From an uncultured Parafilimonas sp. (GTDB taxonomy: Bacteria > Bacteroidota > Bacteroidia > Chitinophagales > Chitinophagaceae), in the NCBI GenBank assembly GCA_903882935.1, contig CAIRZB010000051.1, positions 1-52,355 of the forward strand: 52,355 bases of DNA. The letters are read 5' to 3'. Shown piece by piece: positions 52,294 through 52,355 of this stretch (the first letter of the stretch is position 1; the number at the start of each line of letters is the position of its first letter). Below the pieces are notes generated by a model that was not told where the DNA came from, ran no database searches, and saw nothing but the letters and a program-made list of their open reading frames with translations. A program made the translations under genes and the position numbers.

Positions 52294-52355
52294 AATCGAA
52301 GTTGTTTGTGTGCTTACGCAGCGTTATGTTTTCGGCAATGTGAACAATGTTGGTG

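Noticed and set aside
52195-52355. CRISPR-like appearance: 36-bp repeats with a 27-bp spacer
   Set aside because: Only two clear copies, which differ in the loop and right end. Repeats form strong hairpins, spacer lengths would be unequal, and no cas genes are present.

Overview
The window looks like chromosomal DNA of a moderately AT-rich Bacteroidota, plausibly a Sphingobacteriia/Chitinophagia-type bacterium. The evidence is a TonB-type outer-membrane beta-barrel receptor with a carboxypeptidase-like N-terminus, an OmpL-like porin paired with an ammonium transporter, a NusG-like UpxY antiterminator, a typical Bacteroidota rpoC, and two promoters that match the Bacteroidota form TTTG-N19-TAnnTTTG exactly (before tRNA-His and before rpoC). 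Family-level placement is inference. I see no insertion sequence, integrase, CRISPR array or rRNA.

Left flank (1-4100, + strand): an outer-membrane porin and an AmtB-type ammonium transporter, closed by a strong terminator, then a 49-residue membrane peptide with its own terminator. A two-way terminator at 4037-4073 separates these from the convergent glycan locus.

Centre (4116-39003, all on the - strand, read from right to left): about 35 kb of surface-polysaccharide genes. The promoter-proximal part encodes an outer-membrane export lipoprotein (Wza-like), a tyrosine autokinase/co-polymerase (Wzc-like) and the UpxY antiterminator. Next is a nonulosonic-acid (sialic/legionaminic-type) block: MocA-type oxidoreductase, CMP-sugar synthetase, SDR, hexapeptide acyltransferase, NeuB-like synthase and NeuC-like epimerase. 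An ABC exporter (Wzm, Wzt) with a methyltransferase between its two genes follows, then an O-acetyltransferase and a second methyltransferase. A long run of glycosyltransferases (five GT2, three GT4, one GT61, one unclassified GT-B-like protein), an asparagine-synthase-like amidotransferase and an O-antigen ligase/polymerase-like membrane protein come after that, then a GNAT acetyltransferase. After a gap of about 520 bp the distal end carries an aminotransferase, a monotopic priming phosphoglycosyltransferase and a CapD/PglF-like dehydratase, which could together make and load a bacillosamine-type first sugar. The last gene is a PHP-type tyrosine phosphatase, the expected partner of the kinase at the other end. 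The locus combines ABC-exporter parts with Wza/Wzc-type parts, and no Wzx flippase is visible.

Right flank (39181-52355): a 27-bp-arm perfect palindrome that acts as terminator, a C-terminal processing protease (-), tRNA-His (+) with promoter and terminator, an outer-membrane beta-barrel receptor (+), a small secreted DUF4412-like protein (+), an OprB-like porin (-) behind twin palindromes that resemble metal-regulator boxes, and rpoC (+). No rpoB adjoins rpoC. It has its own promoter about 340 bp upstream. Beyond its terminator lie two copies of a 36-bp hairpin repeat.
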